A stretch of DNA of 64,000 nucleotides from Teredinibacter franksiae (GTDB taxonomy: Bacteria > Pseudomonadota > Gammaproteobacteria > Pseudomonadales > Cellvibrionaceae): the NCBI RefSeq assembly GCF_014218805.1, contig NZ_JACJUV010000001.1, positions 1,111,001 through 1,175,000 of the forward strand, written 5' to 3'. The position numbers and the translations under genes were made by a program. Position 1 is the first letter of the stretch. Each line of letters starts with the position of its first letter. Shown in pieces: positions 9,361 to 18,908 of this stretch. The notes under the pieces are model-generated. The model saw only the letters and a program-made list of their open reading frames with translations, searched no databases and was not told the origin of the DNA.

Positions 9361-11355
9361 ATGCGCAGCAACTTCATCGCACTTCAATTCCTATTCTATA
9401 TCTCTTCCCCCCTGTGGGCGGCTTCCTGCTGGGCACAGTCTTTTGACCTAGAATCCTTTAGCCTAGAGGAGCTGATGACCATTGAGGTCGCTTCGGCAAA
9501 ACCTGAATCTTTAAAGCTCGCTCCGGCAATTGTTTCAAGCTATCAGGCACAAGAACTTCTTGACCTCGGCCTAAAAGACCTGAAAGACTTTATCGACTTT
9601 GTTCCTGGCGTGCGAGTCAACCGCTCAAGCGCAGGAGTCACACCCATCGCGATGCGCGGGCTATGGGATAGCCACAATCAAAAAGTACTGTTTTTGGTCG
9701 ACGGGGTGCCTACTTGGTCATCTGCGCACGCCGATGTACCCTTATCGGGTATTCCTCTAGCGGCGATTGACCGCGTTGAAGTAATGCGCGGCCCGAGCGC
9801 TATCATTTATGGGTCTAACGCGTCGGCGGGCGTTATAAATGTGGTTACAAAAAAAAGTCAACGCGGCACATCCTTTTCGCTGGGCGAGCATGGTTATCGT
9901 AATATAGGCGCAAACACCACTTTAAATTCAGCGCGAAACATGCAGCTTTCATTGGCATTTGAGTACCAAAGCGATGAGGGATACGAAGCCCAGGTAGCAA
10001 ACGCCTTTTCTGCATTGGATATGAACTGTTTTTGCTTCCCCAGCAATAGCGACGGCAACTTACTGATATACGAAGATAAATGGTCTGCACATGCACGCTA
10101 CAGCTGGATGGGCTTTGAAACCGCTCTACTCGCATACGAAGCAACAAATTCAAGCAGTTCGGATGGATCTTTACTCTCTCCTCAGAAGCGCATAGAGCGA
10201 GGTTTAGTTCTCAGTACGAACTTCGAAAGAAACTATGGTCAATCAACTTGGAAACTATTCAGCGATTGGGACAATTCTTATGTGCTTCACCGTGCTAGTA
10301 ATGCAAATGCGACTCTAGGGCTACCAGGCAACGGCGAGTATAGTTTTGATAACAGCGGCAACAACAATGTCCGCTGGCGTACAGGAGGCCAACTACAATA
10401 CCAAACTCACCACAATTACACTTTGCTAAGTGGTTTAGTATACGAGCATCGCAGCAGTGAAGACCGACGTTTTATCAATTACAGCGGGCTGGACTCCTTA
10501 GCCCCTCTTGGATTCGAAATCCAAGAGGACGGCTCCATTTTATTAATAGAGGAATCGAGTAACAACGAGAAGGCAGCTTATCTTGAGTTGAGCGGAGAGT
10601 TTGCCGGCGTGAATTTAAAAGCTGGCTTGCGCCATGTAATTAATTCAGCGTATGGGGGTAAAACGCTACCGCGCATCTCTGCTGTAAAACCCCTACGCCA
10701 CAATCAATCAATAAAATTTGTTTACGCCGTAGGTTTTAGCTCACCAACCTTTGCGCAAACCTCCGCAACCGATCAATTTGGTCAACCAGTCGACAGCGAT
10801 TTAACGGCGGAATTAATTGAATCAGTTGATCTCGCATATACGCTAACAACGCAGAAAAATCAATTTGTGTTAAATGCTTTTTGGCTTCAACTGGATGAGG
10901 GTATAGTACAGCAGCAAGCGCGCTTTACCAATGCAGAATCGCTTAAGCGCAAGGGCCTTGAATTAGACTATCAATACCGTCAAGGGCCATTAAAAATTTA
11001 TTCTGGTGCCTCGTATTTTTTTGGTCTAGAAAAAAATATTTCACAGGGCTCCACTGTAGATTCGCTGGCCGAATTCACTTCGCAATGGCAGATTGATGCA
11101 GGCCTTAGTTATCGTTACAATAGGAATATGATTGGCGTGTCACTGCGAAGTGCCGATGGTAGACGAGGCACCGAAAACTATCACTGGCTGAATACGTCCT
11201 ACTCCTACACGCTAAGCGCATGGAAGTTATCAATTGGCATTGAAAACATTCTGGCGGAAGATGTTATATTTCCTGATGTGAGATCAGGCAATGATATATT
11301 AATACAAGGGGTAGACAAACAACGCGTTCATGCCGGCGTGTATTACACGTTTTAA
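9361..11355 (+). CDS. TonB-dependent outer-membrane receptor
   Basis: A 664-aa protein. The signal peptide (about residues 1-26, ending CWAQ) is followed by a short periplasmic stretch (LEELMTIEVASA), a plug domain (about 50-160) with the typical FVPGVRVNRSS, IAMRGLWD, FLVDGVP and DRVEVMRGPSAIIYGSNA motifs, then a beta-barrel ending in an aromatic residue (HAGVYYTF). The SLEELMTIEV start resembles a class of receptors associated with vitamin or metal uptake, but the ligand cannot be told from sequence. It does not belong to the ~1000-aa TonB-Xanth-Caul type found later in this window. It lies downstream of the secreted protease on the same strand. Confidence 0.92.
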   Translation: MRSNFIALQFLFYISSPLWAASCWAQSFDLESFSLEELMTIEVASAKPESLKLAPAIVSSYQAQELLDLGLKDLKDFIDFVPGVRVNRSSAGVTPIAMRGLWDSHNQKVLFLVDGVPTWSSAHADVPLSGIPLAAIDRVEVMRGPSAIIYGSNASAGVINVVTKKSQRGTSFSLGEHGYRNIGANTTLNSARNMQLSLAFEYQSDEGYEAQVANAFSALDMNCFCFPSNSDGNLLIYEDKWSAHARYSWMGFETALLAYEATNSSSSDGSLLSPQKRIERGLVLSTNFERNYGQSTWKLFSDWDNSYVLHRASNANATLGLPGNGEYSFDNSGNNNVRWRTGGQLQYQTHHNYTLLSGLVYEHRSSEDRRFINYSGLDSLAPLGFEIQEDGSILLIEESSNNEKAAYLELSGEFAGVNLKAGLRHVINSAYGGKTLPRISAVKPLRHNQSIKFVYAVGFSSPTFAQTSATDQFGQPVDSDLTAELIESVDLAYTLTTQKNQFVLNAFWLQLDEGIVQQQARFTNAESLKRKGLELDYQYRQGPLKIYSGASYFFGLEKNISQGSTVDSLAEFTSQWQIDAGLSYRYNRNMIGVSLRSADGRRGTENYHWLNTSYSYTLSAWKLSIGIENILAEDVIFPDVRSGNDILIQGVDKQRVHAGVYYTF

Positions 11356-11594
11356 AGAGCCTACTTTTACCCCCTACTTTTAAACGGCTAACCTATACCT
11401 GCAACCAGCACACAACTACTCCCTACACTACAGCTAGGTTATCGTTAGTAGTTAAATAAATTTAACTACTACTTTGAGGGCTCGCCAACACCCTCGAGCA
11501 TCTCACCGAAAAAAATGCGCGACAAAAGAGCAGCCAGCTTATGGATAAACCCGCCCCCCATTGTTTGGGAGAATTTGCTATTGCTTACTATCAG

Positions 11595-12521
11595 CTAGTC
11601 AAACGCCCTATCCTCATAAGGTGCCTTCAAACTTAACAGCATTTGAGAAAAACGATTTTCTTCGAACTCTTTTAGTCTTTCGAACTGAGTATCAGTTAAT
11701 TCATTCCGAGCAGCACTCATATAATTCGTTTCATACAATTCAATGGCCTGATCAAAGGCCTTAAATCCGAGATTTTTCTTTCCGTCTTTAATCAGCTGAT
11801 TGGCCACATTAATTGCTTGAATATAGTCTTTTTTGAACTGTAGTTTCGAGACTAAAAGCCTATTAATTTGATCATCATCCAACAAATCACCCGCATCCAG
11901 AGTGTCATCAAATTCTTGCACCTGATACTGCTCAAAACCCGAATCTTTCAGCAGCTCATAACTGTCATACTGTTCAGAATCCAACAGCGAACCCACCTGG
12001 TCATCTAGCTCTGATAGTTTTTCTTCCCGCTCAAGCAAAGCCACTTCTGAGTCCAGTGGATTGGTAAAATAGCCGTGTGAAACCATATTAAGAACGCGCT
12101 CTCGCTGCGCAAGCAGGTCGAGTAGAGCCTGCTCTCCCCCGCCCTCTAACTGCAACATTTCGAGCATTGTTTGATACTTTCTCGAAACCGCCTCACTAAC
12201 ATGGAACGCCTCCATACCTTCAACAAATTCATCAGCGCCCTCCTCCAGAGATTCGACACAAGGGCCGCGCTTCTTAGCGGCCTGCAGATCTCCTGAAGGC
12301 AATGGTAACTGCGCCAATCGAGGCATAGAGCGGCTACTTTCAGCTTGTAGTTCTTGCAGCTGACGGACAGCATCTTTGTGCTCATCCTCTTGGATAGCCA
12401 TATCGCTCTGCAATGTCGAAATATTGGCTTTGAGGCTACCATTTTGCATCCAAACGGCAACAGCTCCCCAGCCCAAAACAATGATTACAGGAACGGCAAC
12501 AATAGATGGAATATTTTTCAT
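11595..12521 (-). CDS. Membrane-anchored coiled-coil protein of unknown function
   Basis: A 308-aa acidic protein that I do not recognise. Residues 5-25 form one N-terminal membrane anchor or uncleaved signal (IVAVPVIIVLGWGAVAVWM). From about 30 to 60 there is a heptad-like coiled coil (LKANISTLQSDMAIQEDE...). The rest is mostly charged helix, with two EL/LD-rich segments and a C-terminal LTDTQFERLKEFEE stretch, a wording common in periplasmic helical proteins that sense or bind other proteins. I chose the ATG at 12521, with GAG about 8 nt upstream, over an earlier in-frame start that has no ribosome site. It lies 200 bp after the BNR-repeat lipoprotein gene on the same strand. Confidence 0.65.
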   Translation of the reverse strand: MKNIPSIVAVPVIIVLGWGAVAVWMQNGSLKANISTLQSDMAIQEDEHKDAVRQLQELQAESSRSMPRLAQLPLPSGDLQAAKKRGPCVESLEEGADEFVEGMEAFHVSEAVSRKYQTMLEMLQLEGGGEQALLDLLAQRERVLNMVSHGYFTNPLDSEVALLEREEKLSELDDQVGSLLDSEQYDSYELLKDSGFEQYQVQEFDDTLDAGDLLDDDQINRLLVSKLQFKKDYIQAINVANQLIKDGKKNLGFKAFDQAIELYETNYMSAARNELTDTQFERLKEFEENRFSQMLLSLKAPYEDRAFD

Positions 12522-12720
12522 ACAACACTCTTTCACTGTATTGTGTGCAGCACGCCTTAAGGTACCCATACAAAATACCGAAGCACACGGTTTCTGGATT
12601 TCTATATGTAACACGCGCAATCTAAGCGCAACAAAAGCCTAACGGAGAGACCATACCGATTAGAAAGCACTGGATTCCCACTAAGCTTGCAACACAAAAC
12701 TTAGTGCCAGAGGACTATAA

Positions 12721-14847
12721 TCAATAGTCTACCAACACCAAACGCTCCCCGCTAAGCAGTAACCTATTACCGTTTACCGCTAGCCCCCTAAAACCTGCAT
12801 GCGTATTTAAAGGAATATTTTCCCAGGTGAGCCCTTCGTCTTTGCTTAACAACAATAATCCGTGGCTACCCACAATAAATAGCTCACCCGTTCGAGGATG
12901 ACGATGCAGTGCTCTTAATTCACCCCTCCCCCCTATATGCACCACTTCCCAGTCGTCCGCGTGGCTAGGCTTACGAAGAATTGTTTGCTGCTGACCAAAA
13001 CTTAGTAAATGGCCACTGGGCGTTTCACTAATACCCCGCAGCGCCGTTTTCATTTCGGTATCAATCCGTTTCCAGTGCTTTCCATTCGCGGAACCTGAAT
13101 ACAACGCGCCGCCTTCACCAGCCAGAAAAAAGGCCTGACTCGCTTGCGAAAAAAAGCAGGCGTATAGATCTGGTGCATCGGGTATTTTATAGTCATGCCA
13201 ACTATTCGTGTCGGCTTGATACACCGCAGTTTGCCCATTCTGCCCGACAACCACTACCGCTCCCGTAGCAGGATTCACATCGGCCTGCCAAAGCCGGTAA
13301 GGTGTCTCAACCAATCGCGCTTGCCAAGCTTCTCCATTGTTCGCGGAAATATAAAACCGACCGTCCGCCTCAACGGCCAATACAGTACTATTAAAGGGGT
13401 TATACAGCAGCTGGGTAAACGCTTCATTATTCTCAAAGGGTGTCCACAGCACCGGGTGCCAATTTAACCCCTCATCAACCGACCGCATAATCGCACCCGT
13501 TGGCCCCGCGGCGAGCAAATGTTGATTTGGCAACACGAGTAAACTGCGATAATAGGGTGGCGTTGTTTTATTGGGGTAGTCCACCGCCTGAGAAACCCAT
13601 GGCACCACCGCCCTACCACTATAGGCACCTTCAATCGTGTGCTTGGCTGTAACAACCTCCCCCACCGTACCAAAAGCAAGCCAATGGCGCGGGAGAGAAT
13701 GGCTGATACGATAATAACCGGCAAGATTTTGCTGAATAGTTTTCCAGTTATACGCCGTACTGCTGGTAATGTGTAACTCACCACCCTTGCCGTAGGAAAC
13801 CAGCTGCTTCAAACGAGGGTTAAAAAGAAGGTTCTGACCACCAAAAGAATTGTTTACTCTTTCTGTTACCCACGAAACCCCATCATCTAGAGAATAAGCA
13901 AAAAGCCCACTATGACCCGCCGCAACAAACCTTTTTTGTTCACTGTCATAAATTATGTCGCTAACCCCAAGTGCCTCACCGCCGAATTTAACCTCCCCTT
14001 GTTGCCAAGAGTCATTCTCAAAATCAGTAAATACTGTTTGTCCATTCTGGGCGGCTATAACTAAGACGCTTTCATCCGCTGAAAATGCGGCAGCACTGAA
14101 GGGGGCCGATACTTCAGAGTGAAACGCTTGCCATGAGTTACCACCGTCATTTGAAAGCAGAAAATACCCCTGCGCGGCCAAAGCGAGCACTCGCGTATTA
14201 CCCACTATAATATGGGAGATGCTAGTCTCCAGCCGAGTATCAACGTTCTGCCACTTCACACCGTTTTTAGATGTAGCCAGAAAACCATTCTCACCACTGG
14301 CAATTAACGTATCGCTATGCTCTGCCAACGCCGTAATCGCGGAAGCAGCAATACTCACTTCCTGCCACTCTTCAACCCCTAAAGCTTTCAAAAAAATATG
14401 GCCTTTTGAGTCAGCGATTATTTTATCGCCATTCCTACGAATAAGGGCAACCAAATAATTAGCACTACCGCTGGGCTGTTCCACTCGCACCCAAGTACTA
14501 CCGGCATCTGTAGATTCCAAAAGCGTATTTTTATCGCCCACAGCCAGCAATTGACTACCGCTAACTGCAATATGGCGAATGGTGCTCGGGGTTTCACCGC
14601 TTGCTTGCCTCCAATTAACGCCATCGCGAGAACGAGAAATTACGCCGTCACTCCCCCAAAGAATATACTGATCGACTTCACTATCGTATATACCACCAAC
14701 ATAATCTGGATTAACAACGAACACACCCTGCGCCGATATATTTCGTTCGCTTGCACGCATATCACAAGCACAAAGAAATAACGCTAGCGTTAGCGCAATA
14801 GTGCAGCGCCCAAAAACAGTAATTATGAAACCCACAAATGCACCCAC
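12721..14847 (-). CDS. Exported BNR/Ycf48-like beta-propeller protein, probable lipoprotein
   Basis: A 708-aa protein. A hydrophobic signal (about residues 8-27) ends in LCAC-D, which fits a lipobox with Asp at +2, a residue that in E. coli keeps lipoproteins at the inner membrane. The rest is a chain of BNR/Asp-box-like repeats (SRDGVNWRQ, STDAGSTWVRV, SNDGGNSWQAF, SVDEGLNWHPV, SKDEGLTWENI), the pattern of Ycf48/HCF136-type propellers and sialidase folds. In non-photosynthetic bacteria such proteins often sit beside RND/MMPL exporters; here the only nearby partner is the coiled-coil protein downstream. No catalytic residues can be assigned; a scaffold or assembly role is an inference. Confidence 0.75.
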   Translation of the reverse strand: MGAFVGFIITVFGRCTIALTLALFLCACDMRASERNISAQGVFVVNPDYVGGIYDSEVDQYILWGSDGVISRSRDGVNWRQASGETPSTIRHIAVSGSQLLAVGDKNTLLESTDAGSTWVRVEQPSGSANYLVALIRRNGDKIIADSKGHIFLKALGVEEWQEVSIAASAITALAEHSDTLIASGENGFLATSKNGVKWQNVDTRLETSISHIIVGNTRVLALAAQGYFLLSNDGGNSWQAFHSEVSAPFSAAAFSADESVLVIAAQNGQTVFTDFENDSWQQGEVKFGGEALGVSDIIYDSEQKRFVAAGHSGLFAYSLDDGVSWVTERVNNSFGGQNLLFNPRLKQLVSYGKGGELHITSSTAYNWKTIQQNLAGYYRISHSLPRHWLAFGTVGEVVTAKHTIEGAYSGRAVVPWVSQAVDYPNKTTPPYYRSLLVLPNQHLLAAGPTGAIMRSVDEGLNWHPVLWTPFENNEAFTQLLYNPFNSTVLAVEADGRFYISANNGEAWQARLVETPYRLWQADVNPATGAVVVVGQNGQTAVYQADTNSWHDYKIPDAPDLYACFFSQASQAFFLAGEGGALYSGSANGKHWKRIDTEMKTALRGISETPSGHLLSFGQQQTILRKPSHADDWEVVHIGGRGELRALHRHPRTGELFIVGSHGLLLLSKDEGLTWENIPLNTHAGFRGLAVNGNRLLLSGERLVLVDY

Positions 14848-15748
14848 GAAAGCTTTCGCACTATTAGAAATCTAGTTTAAGGCCCACATTAAGACCTCCG
14901 ATGACTTAACTTAACGCAATGCGTACTGTTTGGCACTCAGACTCATCACAATAAAATACAACAAAAAATAAATTTAACCATTGACCAAGTAATAATGTAA
15001 TTTAAATATCCACATAAAAAGCAATCAACTACCGCAATTATTATCGCCACTAACCGTATTGTAAGGTTGTGCAAACTAAAATATTTTTAAATTATTTGCT
15101 TTCAAAGAAAACCGCTGTAAATATTTATTTTCAGCCCCCATTTTCTGCCGTAATTATTACTTACTTCTACCGTATTCTAACATTTAACTTTATTCATCTA
15201 GATTAATTTAAAATGTAATACCCATTTTGATATTACAAAACGACATCAAATCAAAAATAAAATACAGAATAAACATCTACCAGTAACAATAAAAAATATT
15301 ATAAATGCCCATATGGATGTATTGAATTTCGTATAAAAACAAGAACCAAGTATCAAGAACTGTAAATTTAATACCAATATCGCTCAAACCGCACCCTTTT
15401 GTTCAGAAAACAACCTGCATTTGTAGCAAGGTATTTGTCGCCAAACGGCACAGACAACACCACCTTAATACCGAAACAAAAATATTGGCAAGACCAAAAA
15501 TTGAATTTTTGATCTTGCACGGTCAATTTCATGATGCGAATATTGCCATGCCAATTGATGTATATTGGCATGGCAATACTGTTGACCGATTTTCCAGATT
15601 GTGACGCCACAAATAATTGGCTCATAGTTTTAATACGCTATTTGCGTGGTAAGTAGCTCGATCAACATACTCAAAATTACCCTAACCAATTTTGGAGTTG
15701 CCACCAACTTAAAGTCCTTAATAATCCTAATAATGGGAAAACACTCAA
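14848..15748. other. AT-rich intergenic region with two adjacent palindromes, upstream of the pectate lyase
   Basis: About 900 bp with no credible gene on either strand; the short open frames lack ribosome sites and recognisable protein. Two dyads lie 23 bp apart. One is 14 bp arms with one mismatch at 15489-15517 (caagaccaaaaatt with aatttttgatcttg). The other is a perfect 15-bp inverted repeat with an 8-nt loop at 15541-15578 (tattgccatgccaat with attggcatggcaata). Neither has a T tail, so they look more like operators or a repeat element than terminators. They end about 170 bp before the pectate lyase start. Confidence 0.6.
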
Positions 15749-17059
15749 ATGTATAAGAAACTTTTGCTCTCAACCGTGCTTGTCGCATGTGCCAGCCAGG
15801 TGTTTGCGGCATCCAACCGGCCTAGCGGGTACACAACCATTTGTAAAATTGGTAATACCTGTTCTGTGTCTCAATCAACCAATGTGGCGTTTGGTGCTTC
15901 TGGGAAATTTGTTTATAAAGTGCTTAACGGTTCTTTCAGCTGTAGCGTTTCAACCTTCGGCTCAGATCCAATCCCAAGTAAATCTGTAAAAGAATGCTCT
16001 ATACCATCAGACGGTAGTAGTGGTGGTGGAGATAGCGGTGGCGATAGCGGTGGCGATAGCGGTGGCGACAGTGGTAACGACAGCGGATCGGGTTCAAGCG
16101 GCAGTAAATGTGGCTCAGGTGGTGGGGCGACTGTATGCTTAACCGCAACCGGTGGCAGTAGCTCTATAGCATTGAAGTGGTCAGTATCGGGCTCCATTAC
16201 CGACGCACAAATTTACCGCGATACCGATTCCAACCCTAGTGGCCGCACACGTCTTGCCACAGTAGGCAAAGATGCCCGAAGCTATACCGATAGCAGCGCC
16301 TCAAGTGGAAAAACCTATTATTACTGGGTTAAATTCCGCGCAGGCAGCTACTACAACTCTGGCGCAGCTTCAGCCCAGAAAGGGTCTTCTTCCGGTGGTG
16401 ATTCCGGCGGCGATTCTGGTGGTGATAGCGGTGGCGACTCCGGTGGCAGCAGTGGCGGAAAAGGATCCTCTTGTAACTCAAGCGGAAGCCAGTCTGTTTC
16501 TTCAACCATCAAGGTCACAGGAACTTACGATGGTAAGTGTAAAACCTTTAACCCAACTTCCGCATTAGGTGACGGCAGCCAGTCAGAAAGCCAGAAGCCA
16601 GCATTTAGAGTAGAAGGCGGTACGCTGAAGAACGTAATCATCGGTAACAACGGTGTTGACGGTATTCACGTATACGGTGGCGGTACTTTGGATAACATCC
16701 GCTGGACCAACGTAGGCGAAGACGCCATGACCGTTAAGTCTAAAGGCAACGTTACAGTTAAAAATGTTGAAGGTTATGATGGCTCAGACAAGTTTATTCA
16801 GGTTAATGCCGAAACCAACCTCAAAGTATCTAACTGTATTGTTAAAAATATGGGCAAGTTCTTACGTCAAAACGGCGGAAAGACATTCCCAATTTCAGTT
16901 ACGGTAGATAATTGCGAGATTTCCAATATGAAAGAGGGAATTTTCCGTAGTGATTCAAGTAACAGCACTGCAAAAATCACAAACAGTACGTTGAAAAATG
17001 CTGGAGACATTTGTATCGGCAAATGGAAAAGCTGTAGTTCTTCAGGTATTAGTAACTAA
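15749..17059 (+). CDS. Secreted pectate lyase, polysaccharide lyase family 3, multidomain
   Basis: A 436-aa enzyme that cleaves polygalacturonate by beta-elimination. The order is: signal peptide 1-20; a small Cys-containing N-terminal domain (about 21-88); a GGDSGGDS linker (about 90-110); a fibronectin-III-like domain (about 120-210, with QIYRDTDSNPSGRTRL and TYYYWVKF); a second GGDS linker; and a C-terminal PL3 beta-helix (about 245-436) with VEGGTLKNVIIGNNGVDGIH, WTNVGEDAMTVKS and GSDKFIQVNAETN segments. The enzyme is probably Ca-dependent like its family. The linkers are built from repeated GGTGGCGAT-type codons. No carbohydrate-binding module of a known family is evident. Terminated by a strong hairpin right after the stop. 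Confidence 0.9.
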   Translation: MYKKLLLSTVLVACASQVFAASNRPSGYTTICKIGNTCSVSQSTNVAFGASGKFVYKVLNGSFSCSVSTFGSDPIPSKSVKECSIPSDGSSGGGDSGGDSGGDSGGDSGNDSGSGSSGSKCGSGGGATVCLTATGGSSSIALKWSVSGSITDAQIYRDTDSNPSGRTRLATVGKDARSYTDSSASSGKTYYYWVKFRAGSYYNSGAASAQKGSSSGGDSGGDSGGDSGGDSGGSSGGKGSSCNSSGSQSVSSTIKVTGTYDGKCKTFNPTSALGDGSQSESQKPAFRVEGGTLKNVIIGNNGVDGIHVYGGGTLDNIRWTNVGEDAMTVKSKGNVTVKNVEGYDGSDKFIQVNAETNLKVSNCIVKNMGKFLRQNGGKTFPISVTVDNCEISNMKEGIFRSDSSNSTAKITNSTLKNAGDICIGKWKSCSSSGISN

Positions 17060-17082
17060 TATTTGATTAGATCTCCTACCCT

Positions 17083-17120
17083 AAAGAGCAAAAGTTGGCC
17101 AGCCTGGCTTTTGCTCTTTT
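17083..17120 (+). terminator. Rho-independent terminator of the pectate lyase gene
   Basis: A perfect 12-bp stem, aaagagcaaaag (17083-17094) with cttttgctcttt (17108-17119), then T-rich sequence on the plus strand. It begins 24 bp after the stop codon. Confidence 0.85.
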
Positions 17121-17660
17121 CTATTTACAAGCTTAGATTTATTTCCAAACCACTACTTACTACTCCCCACCCACGAAAAACAACAATAACCCAGCTTAGA
17201 AGCCCAGCCTTGCTGCCGCTGTCCACACTGCCCTCGCTATTTACACCGCACTTTTCTGCATCGCTTTAAGCTATTAGCGGGAGGACGTATCCAATGCGGT
17301 TGCAAACCGTATTTTATTCCCTTAAAAACACTCTGCATAAGACTGAGTGTCCATACTGCATTAAGTAATCACCACGCGCAGTACCCGCATCAAAAAAGCT
17401 GATGCCCGAGACCCACGCCCCATAGAGGTCTATAGGGCGCCTCAGACCGACTACCCCACTTTCCACCAGTCGATATTCCTTCGTTAACCGCGCGGCTCTA
17501 TTTTTTCACCGAAGAAATCCGCTATGATAAAGCGCTGCTGCTAAGTATTTTCGCTACGGGTCGAACTATTGGGGTTATCAACCTATTGCGCCACGCTCAA
17601 ACCTAGTACTGAACACTTGGCAGCTAAGTTCAAAAGCCTAATTGAATATGAGGCCCACCT
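17121..17660. other. Intergenic region between pectate lyase and xylanase
   Basis: About 540 bp without a supported gene. One short open stretch on the plus strand (17436-17606) reads like protein (SLTARLYFFTEEIRYDKALL and then FATGRTIGVINLL) but has no start or ribosome site. It may be a decayed gene fragment. No clear promoter, operator or repeat was found. Confidence 0.4.
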
Positions 17661-18809
17661 ATGAATAAACCACTTATCATCACCACTGTACTCGCCGTTT
17701 TGGGTTGCTCTACAAATAGTTACGCAGAATTAACCCAGCAAACCCTCAAGCACAATTACAAACATGCCTTTTACATCGGCGCCGCGGTCAATGGCGATAT
17801 CGTTTCGGCAACCGACAAAAAAACCCACACGATTGTACGCCGCCAGTTCAACAGTATTACGCTGGAGAATGGCATGAAAGCCGAGTCCATTAACCCTACA
17901 CCGGGCGTTTACAATTTTGAACCTGCCGATGCATTTATTACTTTCGGCCAAAAGAATAAGCTGTTTATTGTTGGTCACACACTGGTATGGCACAACCAAA
18001 CGCCCGACTGGTTTTTTAAAACAAAAGAAGGAACAGCCAACTCGCCAGCGGAACAGCTAGAGCGTATGCGCAGTCATATTGAAGTTGTTGCCGCCCGCTA
18101 TGCAGGTAAAGTTCACGCTTGGGATGTAGTGAACGAAGTGATAGCCGACGATGGTAGCTATAGGCCCACCACCTGGGTAAATGCCGTTGGCAGCGGCGAC
18201 GAAATGGTAAAAGCGGCATTTCGGTATGCCCAACAATACGCCCCCAATACCGAGCTCTATTACAACGACTTCAACGCCTGGCGCCCAGCAAAACGCGAGG
18301 GTATTGTACGCTTGGTAAAAATGCTGCAAAAAGCCGATATTCGTATTGATGGCGTTGGTATTCAGGGCCATTGGGGGCTCAATTACCCCAAAACAGAGTA
18401 CATTGAAGCCGCCATTGACGCCTATGCTGCACTGGGCGTTAAAGTGATGATCACAGAGCTGGACGTGGATGTGCTGCCACTCACAAAAGAAGGGCAGATT
18501 ATTGGCACCGGTATGATGCACCCACAATTTCAACAAGAGGAGTTTGTTGAGTTCTTAAACCCCTACGCTAACGGCCTACCAAAAGAGGTTGAACAACAAC
18601 TCAGCGATCGATACAAAGCATTATTCGAAATATTCTATGGCCGTCGCGACAAAATTGACCGCGTAACCTTCTGGGGAGTACACGATACGATGAGCTGGAA
18701 AAACAATTATCCCATTCCAAAGCGCACCAATTACCCACTAGTCTACGATCGCGACAAAAAAGCCAAGCCCGCTCTGAAAGCCATACTGGAAGTGCCGTTG
18801 AAACACTGA
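17661..18809 (+). CDS. GH10 endo-1,4-beta-xylanase, predicted lipoprotein
   Basis: A 382-aa single-domain glycoside hydrolase family 10 enzyme that cuts internal beta-1,4 bonds in xylan. The TIM-barrel motifs are all present: GHTLVWHNQTPDWFF, WDVVNEV with the acid/base Glu at residue 159, and ITELDVDVLP with the nucleophile Glu at 266. A late WGVHDTMSW segment completes the active site. The N-terminal signal ends in VLGC-S, a good lipobox with Ser at +2, so the enzyme is probably anchored to the outer membrane. It has no binding module or linker, unlike the neighbouring pectate lyase. That fits a role on xylo-oligosaccharides or surface-bound xylan. Confidence 0.95.
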   Translation: MNKPLIITTVLAVLGCSTNSYAELTQQTLKHNYKHAFYIGAAVNGDIVSATDKKTHTIVRRQFNSITLENGMKAESINPTPGVYNFEPADAFITFGQKNKLFIVGHTLVWHNQTPDWFFKTKEGTANSPAEQLERMRSHIEVVAARYAGKVHAWDVVNEVIADDGSYRPTTWVNAVGSGDEMVKAAFRYAQQYAPNTELYYNDFNAWRPAKREGIVRLVKMLQKADIRIDGVGIQGHWGLNYPKTEYIEAAIDAYAALGVKVMITELDVDVLPLTKEGQIIGTGMMHPQFQQEEFVEFLNPYANGLPKEVEQQLSDRYKALFEIFYGRRDKIDRVTFWGVHDTMSWKNNYPIPKRTNYPLVYDRDKKAKPALKAILEVPLKH

Positions 18810-18845
18810 CTGGCACCAACACCGCTATGATTAACTTGAATCATT

Positions 18846-18908
18846 GTCGGCTCAACGGGTGCCGACCGGCAAGTGCTTGCCAAAGCCGCACTTACTCACG
18901 CAGGCTTT
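18846..18908. terminator. Three consecutive hairpins after the xylanase gene
   Basis: gtcggc/gccgac (18846-18866), ggcaag-tg-cttgcc (18868-18881) and aaagcc/ggcttt (18882-18908) lie in a row. They are between the xylanase stop and the end of the convergent small gene, so they probably act as a two-way transcription end. The T tail is weak. Confidence 0.45.

Noticed and set aside
11446..11471. tagtagttaaa/tttaactacta dyad after the TonB receptor as a terminator
   Set aside because: All-A/T-rich stem with no T tail about 90 bp after the stop; function unclear.
15368..15625. 85-codon minus-strand frame upstream of the pectate lyase
   Set aside because: It is built on the two palindromes and has no recognisable domain.
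17436..17606. Protein-like stretch (FATGRTIGVINLL) suggestive of a citrate-synthase-like C-terminus
   Set aside because: Too short, no start, similarity only impressionistic; kept as an intergenic note.
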